Assembly: GCA_947467605.1 (NCBI GenBank)
Contig: CANIII010000007.1
Coordinates: 62,001-126,000 of the forward strand
From: Acidobacteriota bacterium
Lineage (GTDB): Bacteria > Acidobacteriota > Vicinamibacteria > Vicinamibacterales > SCN-69-37
Direction: 5' to 3'
Length of the DNA: 64,000 nt
Notes under the pieces: model-generated
The model's input: the letters and a program-made list of their open reading frames with translations, nothing else
The model's database searches: none
What the model was told of the DNA's origin: nothing
Position numbers and translations under genes: made by a program
In this document: positions 16,277 through 26,197 of the stretch, in pieces
Layout: each line of letters starts with the position of its first letter
How positions within the stretch are numbered: position 1 is the first letter of the stretch

Positions 16277-18964
16277 CTAACTACCGATCCGTTCACGCAC
16301 CTTCGCGGGTTTCGTGAGTTTCTCGCCAGCGACGTCGACCGTGACTGTGTAGTCGCCGACTGTCGCTGGCGGCGCTGGTGCGGCTCCGCCACCGCCCCGA
16401 CCGCCACCGCGCCCGCCACCACCGCTGCCGGCCAGCGTCCACAGCACGCGGTTCATGCCCTTCTTGCCCGGGCCATCCAGTTGCCGCATCACACGGCCGT
16501 CCTTGTCGGTGACCGTGACCTTCGCACCCGCCGACTGATCCGCCTTCAGGTAGTAGTTGATGACGATCGCTTCCGGCTCGTTCGGCACCGACAGGTATTT
16601 GTCACCATAGAGTTCGTAGTTCATGCCCTGACTACCGAAGCCATAGCGCGCCTTCGGCTTGATGTCGAAGAGATACGCGTTCTTACCCAAAACATCGGGA
16701 GTTAATTCCGGCATGAACGACACATCGCCGGTCCACAGGCCACGGCCGTACGTGGCCAAGACCAGATCGTTTTCGCGTGGGTGAATCGTGAGGTCCGACA
16801 CAGCCACCGCTGGAAGATTCGCATGCAGTCGCGTCCAGTGTGCACCGGCGTCGATCGACGCCCACACGCCGCGATCATTGCCAACGTAGAGCAGGTTTGC
16901 ATTCTTGCGGTCTTGAACCACGACGTTGATGGCGAAGTTGGGGAGGTCGCCGGCAATCGATGTCCACGTCGCGCCGTAGTCGGTCGTGCGATACAGGAAC
17001 GGGCGGAAGTCGTCGTTGCGCATGCCGTTCTTCGACACGAACGCCGTGCCCGCGTTGTGCGGCGACGCGAACACGCGACTGACCCAACGCTCGGGCAGTG
17101 CGCCGGCCTTGGTCAACGACGGCGTGAGATCTGTCCACGACCCACCGTGATCTCTCGTCAACTGCACCTTGCCGTCATCCGTGCCGACCCAGATCAGGCC
17201 GGCCGTCAGCGCACTCTCTGAAATGGACGTGATCGTGCAGAACGGCACGTTGCGTCCGGTCTTCGTGGCGTCGTTGGTGGTGAGGTCGGGGCTGATCTCT
17301 TCCCACTTGTCGCCGCGATTGAGCGACCGAAACAGTTTCTGCGCGCCGGCATAAATGATCTGCGGATTGTGTGGCGACATCGCGATCGGCGCGATCCAGT
17401 TGTAGCGCAGTGGCGGCGTGCCGCTGTTCGCGCGGCCGGGCGAGATGTCGGCGCGCATGCCGGTCTTTTGGTCCATGCGGCCCATCGAACCGAGTTCGCG
17501 CGTGTTGTAGACCCACCGACTGTCAGTCGGATCGGCCATGTTGTACATGCCGTCACCGGGACCGACCGTGACCCAATCTTCGAGCGTGATCTCGCCGAAG
17601 CGCGAGTTTACTGGCCCCTTCCAGGAGTCGTGGTCCTGAAAGCCGGCGTACACGTGATACGGATCATCCATGTCCACGCCCAGCGCGTAGGCTTCGCCGA
17701 CCTTCATGTTGGGAAACCAGTCGGCTGTTTTGCCGCGGTCGTACGACACGCTCACGCCGCCGTCGCTACACGTCATCACGCGGTCTTGATCCTGCGCGTC
17801 CCACCACATGCAGCGGAAATCACCGAACGTCCCGCGCATGAAGTCCATCGTCCACGTCTTGCCGCCATCTTTGGTCTGGAACATGGAGTCGCTGTTGACG
17901 ACGACCTGCAGATCGTTGAAGGGATTGATCTTGATTTGGTTGAACGAGTACGGCGCTTTGCCGCCGGCCACGTTCACGTCGCCGCTGACTTTACGCCACG
18001 TCTTGCCGCCGTCGTCGGTGCGATAGAGCTCGTTGCCGATGATGCCCTGTGCCAGTGGGCTCGTTGAATTCACCGGTCCGGTACCGGCGCCCTGCTTCTG
18101 ATTCTGATTTTCGAGCAGTGCGTAGAGGATCAGCGGATTCTTCTGGTACAGGTCGATGCCGATGCGGCCGATCTTGCCGCCAGGTAAACCATTGGTGAGG
18201 CGCGTCCACTTCTCGCCGCTGTCATCGCTGCGGTAGACGCCACTCTCGGGCCCGCTTTCGATGATCTGCCACGGCAGGCGCTCTTTGTCGTACATCGCCG
18301 CAAACACTTGCGTCGGCACTTTCTCGTTGATGACGAGGTCGATCGCGCCGGTGCCGTCGTTGATGTAGAGCACTTTCTTCCACGTCTTGCCGCCGTCCAT
18401 CGTGCGGAAGACGCCGCGCTCCGCATTCTTCGAGAAGAGATGTCCCATTGCCGCGACGTAGACGATGTCGGGGTTCTTTGGGTGGATGATGATGCGCGCG
18501 ATGTGGTGAGAATCGGGGAGGCCCATCGCCTGCCAGGTCTTGCCGCCGTCGATGGACTTGAAGACGCCATCACCTGACATCGACGAGCGCGCGTTGGCTT
18601 GATCGCCGCCGCCGACCCACACGATCTGGCTGTTGCTCGACGCCACGGCGACGGCCCCGACCGACGCGATTGTGCCCATGCTGTCGGTGACCGGGTCCCA
18701 CGTGATGCCGTTGTTCGATGTCTTCCAGAGCCCGCCGCTGCGAACGCCCGCGTAGATCGTGTAGAGATGTTCGCGAGCCGGTGCCTCGGGCACCGCGATG
18801 GACGTGACCCAGGCGCCGGATCGGAACGGGCCGATGTTGCGCATCTGCACGCTATTCAGCACACCGGCCAGGGTGGGGTCTGGCACTGCGCCTTGCTGCG
18901 CTGTTGAGGCCTGACTGGCCGCCACAACCAACAACAACGCAGAACCGATCAGCAGTCGCTTCAT
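16277..18964 (-). CDS. Large exported BNR/Asp-box (VPS10-like) beta-propeller protein
   Basis: An 895-aa protein. ATG 18964 is chosen because it begins a signal peptide (MKRLLIGSALLLVVAASQAS) and has TACAAT exactly 6 nt upstream. Many Asp-box-type repeats (S-x-D-x-G-x-T-W forms such as SIDGGKTWQAMG, TMDGGKTWKKV and SIDAGAHWTRL) predict one or two seven- to ten-bladed propellers. The C-terminal ~150 residues form a separate beta domain (VTDKDGRVMRQLDGPG). It includes a Gly/Arg-rich stretch at about 835-850. Such proteins are abundant in Acidobacteria and Bacteroidetes and are often annotated as sortilin-like or glycosyl hydrolase. No enzymatic residues can be assigned, so substrate or ligand is unknown. 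Confidence 0.85.
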   Translation of the reverse strand: MKRLLIGSALLLVVAASQASTAQQGAVPDPTLAGVLNSVQMRNIGPFRSGAWVTSIAVPEAPAREHLYTIYAGVRSGGLWKTSNNGITWDPVTDSMGTIASVGAVAVASSNSQIVWVGGGDQANARSSMSGDGVFKSIDGGKTWQAMGLPDSHHIARIIIHPKNPDIVYVAAMGHLFSKNAERGVFRTMDGGKTWKKVLYINDGTGAIDLVINEKVPTQVFAAMYDKERLPWQIIESGPESGVYRSDDSGEKWTRLTNGLPGGKIGRIGIDLYQKNPLILYALLENQNQKQGAGTGPVNSTSPLAQGIIGNELYRTDDGGKTWRKVSGDVNVAGGKAPYSFNQIKINPFNDLQVVVNSDSMFQTKDGGKTWTMDFMRGTFGDFRCMWWDAQDQDRVMTCSDGGVSVSYDRGKTADWFPNMKVGEAYALGVDMDDPYHVYAGFQDHDSWKGPVNSRFGEITLEDWVTVGPGDGMYNMADPTDSRWVYNTRELGSMGRMDQKTGMRADISPGRANSGTPPLRYNWIAPIAMSPHNPQIIYAGAQKLFRSLNRGDKWEEISPDLTTNDATKTGRNVPFCTITSISESALTAGLIWVGTDDGKVQLTRDHGGSWTDLTPSLTKAGALPERWVSRVFASPHNAGTAFVSKNGMRNDDFRPFLYRTTDYGATWTSIAGDLPNFAINVVVQDRKNANLLYVGNDRGVWASIDAGAHWTRLHANLPAVAVSDLTIHPRENDLVLATYGRGLWTGDVSFMPELTPDVLGKNAYLFDIKPKARYGFGSQGMNYELYGDKYLSVPNEPEAIVINYYLKADQSAGAKVTVTDKDGRVMRQLDGPGKKGMNRVLWTLAGSGGGGRGGGRGGGGAAPAPPATVGDYTVTVDVAGEKLTKPAKVRERIGS

Positions 18965-18970
18965 CCGCCG

Positions 18971-18976
18971 ATTGTA
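18971..18976 (-). promoter_or_regulatory. -10 element of the BNR-repeat gene
   Basis: TACAAT on the minus strand with exactly 6 nt to ATG 18964. This places transcription start at or next to the start codon. Confidence 0.5.
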
Positions 18977-19101
18977 AGAGCTTTCGCTATGCGCGGCCAT
19001 GGAGACTATCACGAAAACTAATTCTCATGAGCGGATCATGAACCCGCGGATTTGACGCGCCGCCACGACAGGCAGACTATCTGCGGTGGGAGAAGCCTCA
19101 C

Positions 19102-19527
19102 ATGGATAGTGTCTTGAGTCAGTTGCAGGCGCACGTCTGGATGTGGTTTGCGCTTGTCGCGTTTATCGTGCTCGTCGTGGCGTGGAAATTCGTCATGCGG
19201 TTGTTCGGCATCGTCATCATTCCGGACGACAGCATCGGTCTGGTCACCAAGAAGTTCGTATTGCTCGGGTCGCACCGGGAACTCCCTGCGGGCAAGATCA
19301 TTGCCCTCAAAGGCGAAGCGGGTCTGCAAGCCGACACGCTGGCGCCAGGTCTCAAGTTCGGCTACTGGCCGTGGCAGTACGCGGTCGACATCACACCCTT
19401 TCTCGTCGTGCCCAACGGCAGCATCGCCGCGTGGGGACTTGATCATGACGCGGCGGTGAAAGCGATGAGATCCGACGAAGACGTCGACGGCGGTGTATCG
19501 GGTGAAGTGAACACCGACGCGCGATGA
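19102..19527 (+). pseudogene. Truncated SPFH/band-7 (flotillin-like) gene
   Basis: A 141-aa frame with GGGAGAAG upstream of ATG 19102. Residues 1-110 match the N-terminus of large flotillin-like SPFH proteins: a membrane anchor (~13-37), PDDSIGLVTKKF, LKGEAGLQADTLAPGLKFGY, and WPWQYAVDITPFLVVPNGSI. Full-length members continue for several hundred residues. Here the similarity stops around base 19430 and is followed by about 30 unrelated charged residues and a stop. I see no continuation in other frames before the efflux operon. It is probably the remnant of a deletion, but a short expressed product cannot be excluded. Confidence 0.65.
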
Positions 19528-19581
19528 TGGCCAGGACCACCCCGAGCTCTCGGAGAACGTGCACTTTCTGCCTTTCTCAGT

Positions 19582-19587
19582 TATAGT
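19582..19587 (+). promoter_or_regulatory. -10 element of the efflux operon
   Basis: TATAGT lies 11 nt before GTG 19599. No -35 match is visible. Confidence 0.4.
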
Positions 19588-19598
19588 GCCGCCCTCCC

Positions 19599-20930
19599 GT
19601 GAACGTCGCGCGTCGTCTACCTCGTCGAGTATTTCCGTTGATCGGCAGGCCACACGTGTGGGCGTCGCTCCTGTTGTGCGTGATCGCCGCCGGGGGCCGA
19701 CTCGCCGCGCAGAGCGCCACGCTGCCTCTCGATGAAGCTGTGCGCCTCGCGCTCGCCAACAACCGGAACCTCTCGCTGGCAGCGCAGGAAGTGGAGAAAG
19801 CCGGACACGCCGTCGAGGCGGCGAAGACCGCGCGTCTTCCCAAGCTCAACGTCAGCCTGATCGATCCGACGTTCCTGACGCACCTCGACTTCCGGCTTGG
19901 TCCGCTCGGCGCACTCGACATTCCGCACAATTTCGGTTTTGCCATCGGGACGGCGACGCAACCGATATCTCAGCTCTACGACATCGGCCTCGGCATCAAG
20001 GCGTCCCAGATTTCGAAAGAACTGGCCGCTGAGCGTTTGCGCGACGCCCGTCAGACGGTCGTTGATGAAATCAAGCGTGCCTACTACGGTTGCCTGCGCG
20101 CCGAGAGCGGGCTCGTGACGATGCGCCAGGCGGTGGACCTGCTCAAGGAAGTGGACCGGGTGCTGGAAACGCTGGTGGCTGAACGCGCGGCCCTCGACGC
20201 GGACCGGCTCGACGTGCAGGCCCGCCTGGCTCAGCAGCAGCACGACATCCTCGTGCTGGAGGATCAGCTGGCGACGGGTCGCGAGCGTATCAACGTCGCG
20301 CTGGGCCGTGATCCTGAAACACCGTTCACCTTCGAGGCGCTGCCGCTGGCGTTGCCCGCCGAAGCCGACGTCGTGGCGACGAAAGCCGCGACTCTCGAAC
20401 GGCGTCCCGACGTGCAGCAGGCGCGACTCACTATCGATCTCGCAAAGATCGACCGGCAGTTGAAGAACGCGGAGCGTTATCCGCGCGTCGGCGCGCTTTT
20501 CTCGTACGTCGGAAACGTGAACATGCCGTTGCTGCCGGGCAACATCGCGTCGGTGTTGTTGCAGGCGAGCTGGGAGCCGTTTGACTGGGGCCGCAAGGGC
20601 CGCGAACTGGCGAACAAAGACATCGCGATCGCGCAGGCCGAAACGCAACTCCGTCAGCTCGAAGCCACAGTCGCCGTCGATCTGCGTGAGCGCGCGCGCG
20701 CGCTGCGCGAGTCGCGCTCGCTCGTGGCCGTGACCGAACTCCAAATGAAGGTCGCGCGCGAAAAGTTGCGCGTGATACTGGACCGGCGCGCGGAAAACAC
20801 TGTGTTGGTGAAAGACCTGCTGCAGGCGCAGGTGGCGGTCGCCGAGGCGGATCACCACCATCAGGCCGCGCTCCTCGGCTATTGGGAAGCGCGCGCGAAT
20901 TTCGAGAAAACCATGGCGGTCGAGCGATGA
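19599..20930 (+). CDS. TolC-family outer-membrane efflux protein
   Basis: A 443-aa protein with a signal sequence (ending near RLAAQS) and two TolC repeat halves rich in long helices. Repeats of the family include LDEAVRLALANNRNLSLAAQ near the N-terminus and the DWGRKGRELANKDIAIAQAE segment in the second half. It forms the trimeric outer-membrane duct of a tripartite exporter. Its stop overlaps the ATG of the adaptor gene (ATGA), so outer-membrane factor, adaptor and pump are made together. The cargo is unknown. Confidence 0.9.
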   Translation: MNVARRLPRRVFPLIGRPHVWASLLLCVIAAGGRLAAQSATLPLDEAVRLALANNRNLSLAAQEVEKAGHAVEAAKTARLPKLNVSLIDPTFLTHLDFRLGPLGALDIPHNFGFAIGTATQPISQLYDIGLGIKASQISKELAAERLRDARQTVVDEIKRAYYGCLRAESGLVTMRQAVDLLKEVDRVLETLVAERAALDADRLDVQARLAQQQHDILVLEDQLATGRERINVALGRDPETPFTFEALPLALPAEADVVATKAATLERRPDVQQARLTIDLAKIDRQLKNAERYPRVGALFSYVGNVNMPLLPGNIASVLLQASWEPFDWGRKGRELANKDIAIAQAETQLRQLEATVAVDLRERARALRESRSLVAVTELQMKVAREKLRVILDRRAENTVLVKDLLQAQVAVAEADHHHQAALLGYWEARANFEKTMAVER

Positions 20931-22051
20931 AACGACACCTGCTGTCCCTGACGCCCGTGCTCCTCGCGGTACTCGCGACGGGGGCATGCTCGGCGGCACC
21001 ACCGTACGATTCACCCGTCACGCCCGTCTCGGTCGCCACGGTCGGTTCGTACACGACCGGCACCAGCGTCCGGTATTCGGCGACCGTGAAACCGAGCGTC
21101 GAGGTGGGCCTCGCGTTCAAGATCGCCGGGTACGTCGACGACATCCTGACAACACGGGATGATCAGGGGCGGATGCGCGACATCCAGGCCGGCGACCGCG
21201 TGGAGCAGGGCGCGGCACTCGCACGCGTGCGACAGTCCGACTATCAGCAGCGCGTCGATCAGATCAAGTCCGGCCTGGCCGAAGCGCAGGCCGGATACGA
21301 CCACGCCAAGCTCGAACACGACCGCGCCACGCGACTGTTCGACAAGCACAGCCTCACCAAGCCCGAGCTCGACGCCGCCAAGGCCCAGCTCGACGGGATG
21401 ACCGCCAAGGTCGCGGGCGCGCGCGCGGGCCTGCGCGAAGCCGAGATCATGCTCGGCGACGCGGTGCTGCATGCGCCGATGTCTGGCGTCGTCATTTCGC
21501 GCGCCGTCGAGCGTGGATCGTTGGTCGCGCCAGGGACGCCCGCATTCGCGATTGCCGACACGACGTCGATCAAAGCCGTCTTCGGCGTTCCCGACGTGAT
21601 CGTCAAGCAGCTCAAGATCGGTCGACCGCAGCGCCTGACCTTCGAGGCATTGAAGGACGAAGCCTTCGATGGCCGCATCACCGCCATCGCGCCCGCGCCC
21701 GATCCGGTCAGTCGCGTGTATCAGATTGAAGTCACCGTGGCCAACGCGCAGCGCAAGCTCGAGGTCGGCTTCATTGCCACGTTGTTGCTGGCCGATCAGC
21801 CGGGACGCGCGGTGGCGGCGATCCCACTCGAAGCGATCGTGAAACCGGCGGGGGCTTCAGCCGAGTACGCGGTGTTCGTCCTCGAGGATCAGGCGAAAGA
21901 CAAGCAAGTGGCGAAACTGCGCCCGGTGAAGCTCGGCGAAGTCATCGGCAACGTCATCGTCGTGACCGAAGGTCTCGCGGTCGGTCAGCGCGTCATCGTC
22001 CGCGGCGCCACGCTGCTGGTGGATGGCCAGCGCGTGCGCGCGGTGCAATAG
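20927..22051 (+). CDS. RND efflux periplasmic adaptor (membrane fusion protein), lipoprotein
   Basis: A 374-aa protein starting at ATG 20927, which overlaps the preceding stop. The signal peptide ends in a lipobox-like ATGAC (Cys ~21). The architecture is that of AcrA/MexA-type adaptors: a lipoyl half-domain (VGLAFKIAGYVDDI ... IQAGDRVEQGAALARV), an alpha-hairpin (~85-150), the second lipoyl half (LHAPMSGVVISRAVERGSLV), a beta-barrel and a membrane-proximal domain. It bridges the TolC-like duct and the RND pump. Confidence 0.92.
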   Translation: MKRHLLSLTPVLLAVLATGACSAAPPYDSPVTPVSVATVGSYTTGTSVRYSATVKPSVEVGLAFKIAGYVDDILTTRDDQGRMRDIQAGDRVEQGAALARVRQSDYQQRVDQIKSGLAEAQAGYDHAKLEHDRATRLFDKHSLTKPELDAAKAQLDGMTAKVAGARAGLREAEIMLGDAVLHAPMSGVVISRAVERGSLVAPGTPAFAIADTTSIKAVFGVPDVIVKQLKIGRPQRLTFEALKDEAFDGRITAIAPAPDPVSRVYQIEVTVANAQRKLEVGFIATLLLADQPGRAVAAIPLEAIVKPAGASAEYAVFVLEDQAKDKQVAKLRPVKLGEVIGNVIVVTEGLAVGQRVIVRGATLLVDGQRVRAVQ

Positions 22052-22057
22052 CGCGCC

Positions 22058-25000
22058 ATGAGTCACGGACACAACGACGATCAGGCAGTCGCGACGACCC
22101 GCAACACGGCGCGATTCTTCGTGGAGCACCGCCAGGTGGCGTGGGTGCTGCTCGTGTTCACCGTGTTGTTGGGCGTCTTCGCGTACTTCAAGATGCCGAA
22201 GCGGAAAGACCCGGTGTTTCCGGCGCGCACGGCCGTGGCCGTGTGCATCTGGCCCGGGGTCAGCGCGGAGAAGATCGAGGCGCTCGTCACGCGGAAGATC
22301 GAGCAGAAGATCGCGGAGAACCCGACGATCACCAAGCTCGAGTCGATCGTTCGCACCAGCGTGACCATCGTCTACTTCAACATCGACGAACGCATCTCCG
22401 ATACGTCGGCGCAGTTCGATGATGTGAAGCTGCGACTCGACGGCATCACGGATTTGCCGGCCGGCACGCAGCCCATCATTTTTCTCAAGGACTTTGCCGA
22501 TACGGCCGCGCTCATGCTCACGGTGGCCAGTCCGCCGGTATCCGGTCCGGAACTCGAATTGAAGGCGGCGTCGGTCCAGCGGACCATCGCGGACCTGCGC
22601 GCCAAGCTGCCGGGTGGCGGAGCCGACCGTGCGGCGCTCGTCGTGTCGTTTCCGCAATCACTGGCGGCGCGCGTGGTCGAACGGCCCGGCCGTCTCCTCG
22701 GCGCGTTCTTCCAGGAGACGGGATTCGGGAAGGACGTCCGGGTGGAGATGGGCCCGGGCTTCATCGTCATCGACGGCGCGATGGGATCGGATGACCGGGC
22801 CATTCTGCTCGAGGCGCGGCGTTTCATCGAAGAGCGTCTGCACGCGTCCGAGTTTCACCCGGATGTGTGGGCGCCCACGATCGTGCGCGATCCCAAGGAC
22901 GCCCTCGCGCGATTGACGACGGTGGCGGGTGACAAGTACTCGTATCGCCAGCTCGACGAATTCACGGACCTCATCCAGAAATCCGTGCAGACCATTCCAG
23001 CCGCATCGAAGGTGCAGCGATCGGGTGTGCTGAATCAGCGCATCTATCTCGACTACTCGCAGCAGCGGTTGGCGGCGTACGGACTCCATCCGACGGTGCT
23101 GCCGCAGTTGTTCGCGACGCGCAACACGCAGTTTCCGGGCGGCATTCTCGAAGTGGGGTCGAAGAACATCACCATCGATCCCTCCGGAGAGTTCACGAGC
23201 GAGCGCGAAATCGGTGATCTCATGCCGCCGCGCGCAGCGGGCGCGTTGCCCGCGCATCTGCGCGATGTGGTGGACATCAGCCGCGACTATGAAAGTCCGG
23301 CCTCGTTCAAGAACTACTACTCGTACAAGCGACCCGACGGCACGTGGCACCGGGCGCGGTCGGTCACGGTGGCGATTCAGATGCGCCAGGGCGGTCAGAT
23401 CCGCGACTTCGGCGGCGAGATCGACAAGGTGCTCGACGGGCTGAAGGCGCAGTTGCCGGCCGATCTGATCATCGGGCGCACGTCCGATCAGCCGAAGCAG
23501 GTGGCGGAGATCATCGACGTCTTCATGAGCAGCCTCTACGAGGCGGTGGTGCTCGTGGTGGTCATCGCGCTCATCGGGTTCTGGGAGTGGCGGTCCGCGC
23601 TGCTCATGGCGCTGTCGATTCCGATCACGCTCGCGATGACGGCGGGTTTCATGGCGGCGCTCGGCCTCGACCTTCAGCAGATTTCGATCGGGTCGTTGAT
23701 CATCGCGCTTGGCTTGCTCGTGGATGACCCCGTGGTCGCGAATGATGCGATCAAACGCGAAATGGCCAATGGGCGGCCGCGCCTCGTGGCGGCATGGCTC
23801 GGTCCGACGAAGCTCGGTCGCGCGATCCTCTTCGCGACGATCACGAATATTGCGGCGTATTTGCCGCTGCTCCTGCTGAGCGGCGACCTCGGCCGATTCA
23901 TCTACGCGATTCCCGTCGTGCTGGGCTCGTCGCTCGTTGCCTCACGCATCGTCTCGATGACGTTCGTGCCGATGCTCGGGTACTACATTCTCCGGCCGGG
24001 CAAGCCGGCGGCCGAAACGCCCACGCGGCACACGGGCTTTGCCGCCACGTATGCCGGCGCGGTGCGCTGGGCATTGCGGCATCGCTGGTTGTCGCTGGCG
24101 GCCACCGGGGTCGCGATCGGCGTCGGATTCGCGTCGACGTCGAAGATCAAGAGCGACTTCTTTCCGCGCGATCTGTCGTACCTGTCGTATGTCGACGTGT
24201 GGCTCCCGACGGATGCGCCGTTGTCGGCGACGAACGCCATCGCGACTGAAACCGAGAAGATCGTGCAGCGGGTCTCGGCGGAGTACGGCAAGGAGCATCC
24301 AGCTGCGGACGGCACACCCCGCGAAGTTCTGAAGTCCGTGACCAGCTTCGTCGGCGGCGGTGCGCCGCGGTTCTGGTTCTCGGTCGCGCCGGAAGTTCAG
24401 CAACTCAACTACGCGCAGGTGCTCGTGCAAGTGAACGACAAGCACGACACGAACCACTTGCTCCCGCTCATTCAGCACGCGGTGTCGGCAGAGATCGCTG
24501 GCGCGCAGGTCGACGTGCGCGAACTGGAGATGGGCAAGCCGGTCGGTATTCCTGTGTCTGTGCGTATCTCGGGTTCCGATATCCCGACATTGCGGGCACT
24601 CGCCGAACAGGCCAAGGCCGTCTTTCGCAGCGTGCCGATCGCGAGTGGCGTACGCGACGACTGGGGCGAAGAGAGCTTTACGGTCAAGCTGAAAGTCGAT
24701 CAGGAGCGCGCCAACGATGCCGGAGTGTCGAATCTCGACGTCGCTGTCGCCTCCGCGTCGTCCATGAACGGTTTGCCCCTCACCACGCTGCGCGAGGGCG
24801 ATCAGCAGATTCCGGTGGTCCTCCGCTTACGCCTCGAGGATCGCGCGCTGATCACCGACGTGCAGGGACTCAACGTCACGTCCGTCACCGGTGGTGGGAG
24901 CGCGATGCTGCGCCAGGTGTCGAATCTGGCCTACGGCACAGAGACCGAGAAGCTGCGACGTCGCGACCAATTCCGCACCATCACTGTCGCCACGTTCCCC

Positions 25001-25642
25001 GTGCCGGGCGCGCTGCCGTCGGAGGTCATGAACGCGGCCCGAGCCGGTCTCGCGCAGTTGCAGGCATCGATGCCGCCCGGCTACACGTTCGTGATCGGCG
25101 GCTCGGAAGAAGAGCAGAACAAAGGCTTCGGCGAGATGTCGATCATCATGGCCTCGTCGGTGTTCATGATCTTCCTGGCGCTCGTGATCCAGTTCAATCA
25201 CGCCTTCAAGCCGGTGATCGTGTTCCTGACGATTCCGCTCGGTGTCGTCGGCGCGCTCGCGGCGCTGGCGATCATGGGCAAGCCATTCGGCTTCATCGCG
25301 TTCCTCGGCGTCGCCAGCCTCATCGGTGTCATCGTCAGCCACGTGATCGTCCTCTTCGACTTCATCGAAGAGAAGCACGACGAGGGTGCGCCGCTCGAAG
25401 ATGCGCTGGTCGATGCCGGCATCGTGCGTCTACGGCCGGTGCTCGTCACTGTTGGCGCGACCGTCTTCGCGCTGTTTCCCCTGGCGTTGCACGGCGGTCC
25501 GTTCTGGGAACCGCTCTGCTACGCGCAAATTGGTGGCCTCACTCTCGCCACCGTTGGCACGCTGTGGCTGGTGCCCGTGCTGTACGCCATCGCGGTGCTC
25601 GATTTGAAGGTCGTCAAGTGGAACGCATTGCCCGCGAAATAG
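22058..25642 (+). CDS. RND efflux pump with an enlarged porter domain
   Basis: A 1,194-aa inner-membrane pump, longer than the usual ~1,030-1,050 aa. TM1 is at ~27-45. The TM4 proton-relay aspartates are present in GLLVDDPVVANDAI. The C-terminal half is also complete (TM8-12, for example GFIAFLGVASLIGVIVSHVI). About 130 extra residues (~160-290) interrupt the first porter domain between LKDFADTAALMLTVASP and the conserved GDKYSYRQLDEF. The frame is continuous, so this is a real insertion rather than a sequencing error. It is proton-driven; the substrate is unknown. It belongs to the TolC / adaptor / RND operon. Confidence 0.93.
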   Translation: MSHGHNDDQAVATTRNTARFFVEHRQVAWVLLVFTVLLGVFAYFKMPKRKDPVFPARTAVAVCIWPGVSAEKIEALVTRKIEQKIAENPTITKLESIVRTSVTIVYFNIDERISDTSAQFDDVKLRLDGITDLPAGTQPIIFLKDFADTAALMLTVASPPVSGPELELKAASVQRTIADLRAKLPGGGADRAALVVSFPQSLAARVVERPGRLLGAFFQETGFGKDVRVEMGPGFIVIDGAMGSDDRAILLEARRFIEERLHASEFHPDVWAPTIVRDPKDALARLTTVAGDKYSYRQLDEFTDLIQKSVQTIPAASKVQRSGVLNQRIYLDYSQQRLAAYGLHPTVLPQLFATRNTQFPGGILEVGSKNITIDPSGEFTSEREIGDLMPPRAAGALPAHLRDVVDISRDYESPASFKNYYSYKRPDGTWHRARSVTVAIQMRQGGQIRDFGGEIDKVLDGLKAQLPADLIIGRTSDQPKQVAEIIDVFMSSLYEAVVLVVVIALIGFWEWRSALLMALSIPITLAMTAGFMAALGLDLQQISIGSLIIALGLLVDDPVVANDAIKREMANGRPRLVAAWLGPTKLGRAILFATITNIAAYLPLLLLSGDLGRFIYAIPVVLGSSLVASRIVSMTFVPMLGYYILRPGKPAAETPTRHTGFAATYAGAVRWALRHRWLSLAATGVAIGVGFASTSKIKSDFFPRDLSYLSYVDVWLPTDAPLSATNAIATETEKIVQRVSAEYGKEHPAADGTPREVLKSVTSFVGGGAPRFWFSVAPEVQQLNYAQVLVQVNDKHDTNHLLPLIQHAVSAEIAGAQVDVRELEMGKPVGIPVSVRISGSDIPTLRALAEQAKAVFRSVPIASGVRDDWGEESFTVKLKVDQERANDAGVSNLDVAVASASSMNGLPLTTLREGDQQIPVVLRLRLEDRALITDVQGLNVTSVTGGGSAMLRQVSNLAYGTETEKLRRRDQFRTITVATFPVPGALPSEVMNAARAGLAQLQASMPPGYTFVIGGSEEEQNKGFGEMSIIMASSVFMIFLALVIQFNHAFKPVIVFLTIPLGVVGALAALAIMGKPFGFIAFLGVASLIGVIVSHVIVLFDFIEEKHDEGAPLEDALVDAGIVRLRPVLVTVGATVFALFPLALHGGPFWEPLCYAQIGGLTLATVGTLWLVPVLYAIAVLDLKVVKWNALPAK

Positions 25643-25651
25643 GAGGTCCGC

Positions 25652-26197
25652 ATGGCTTCTAGAGGAAACACCCAGACAGAGACGGCGAAACCGGAACCGG
25701 GCTTCGTGCCCGTGATATTCGGACTGTCGAAAGTCGGACTCACATTCATCTTGTACGCGCCCATCCCGGTGATCGGGATCTTCCCGTACCTCATCACGCG
25801 CTGGGTGGCTCAGCCGCCGTTCTTCGGGATCGAGGCCCTTCGCTACATCGGACTCGCGCTCCTCCCGATCGGGTTGACGGTTCACGTGGGCGGTCTGCTC
25901 CAGCTTGCCCGCGGAGGCGCGAATCCCATTCCTCCGGTCTACTCGATCGTGAAGGACGGCCTCTTCGCCTGGACTCGCAATCCCATGTATATCGGCGCCC
26001 TGACGACGGTGCTGGGTGAGGCGCTGTTCTTTGGCAGCCGCGGCCTGCTGTACTACATCGTCGCAGTGCTGGCCGTTGCGCACACATTCGAAGTCACCTA
26101 TGACGAGCCGGAGTTGCGCAAGAAGTTCGGCAAGGAATATGAAGACTATTGCGCCTCGGTGAACCGCTGGCTGCCGCGGCCCCCGCGCAGGCGGTAA
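25652..26197 (+). CDS. Isoprenylcysteine carboxyl methyltransferase (ICMT)-family membrane methyltransferase
   Basis: A 181-aa membrane protein with four to five helices. The SAM-binding ICMT/PEMT signature is visible as GLFAWTRNPMYIGALT, followed by the C-terminal EPELRKKFGKEYEDYCASVNRWLP. Bacterial members methylate small lipophilic or isoprenoid molecules; the substrate here is unknown. AGGAGG just before ATG 25652 and the 9-nt gap after the RND gene show it is the last gene of the efflux operon. It could modify an exported compound, which is inference. Confidence 0.85.
   Translation: MASRGNTQTETAKPEPGFVPVIFGLSKVGLTFILYAPIPVIGIFPYLITRWVAQPPFFGIEALRYIGLALLPIGLTVHVGGLLQLARGGANPIPPVYSIVKDGLFAWTRNPMYIGALTTVLGEALFFGSRGLLYYIVAVLAVAHTFEVTYDEPELRKKFGKEYEDYCASVNRWLPRPPRRR

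Noticed and set aside
22058-25642. Frameshift or fusion in the long RND pump gene
   Set aside because: The frame is open throughout and conserved motifs on both sides of the extra segment are intact.
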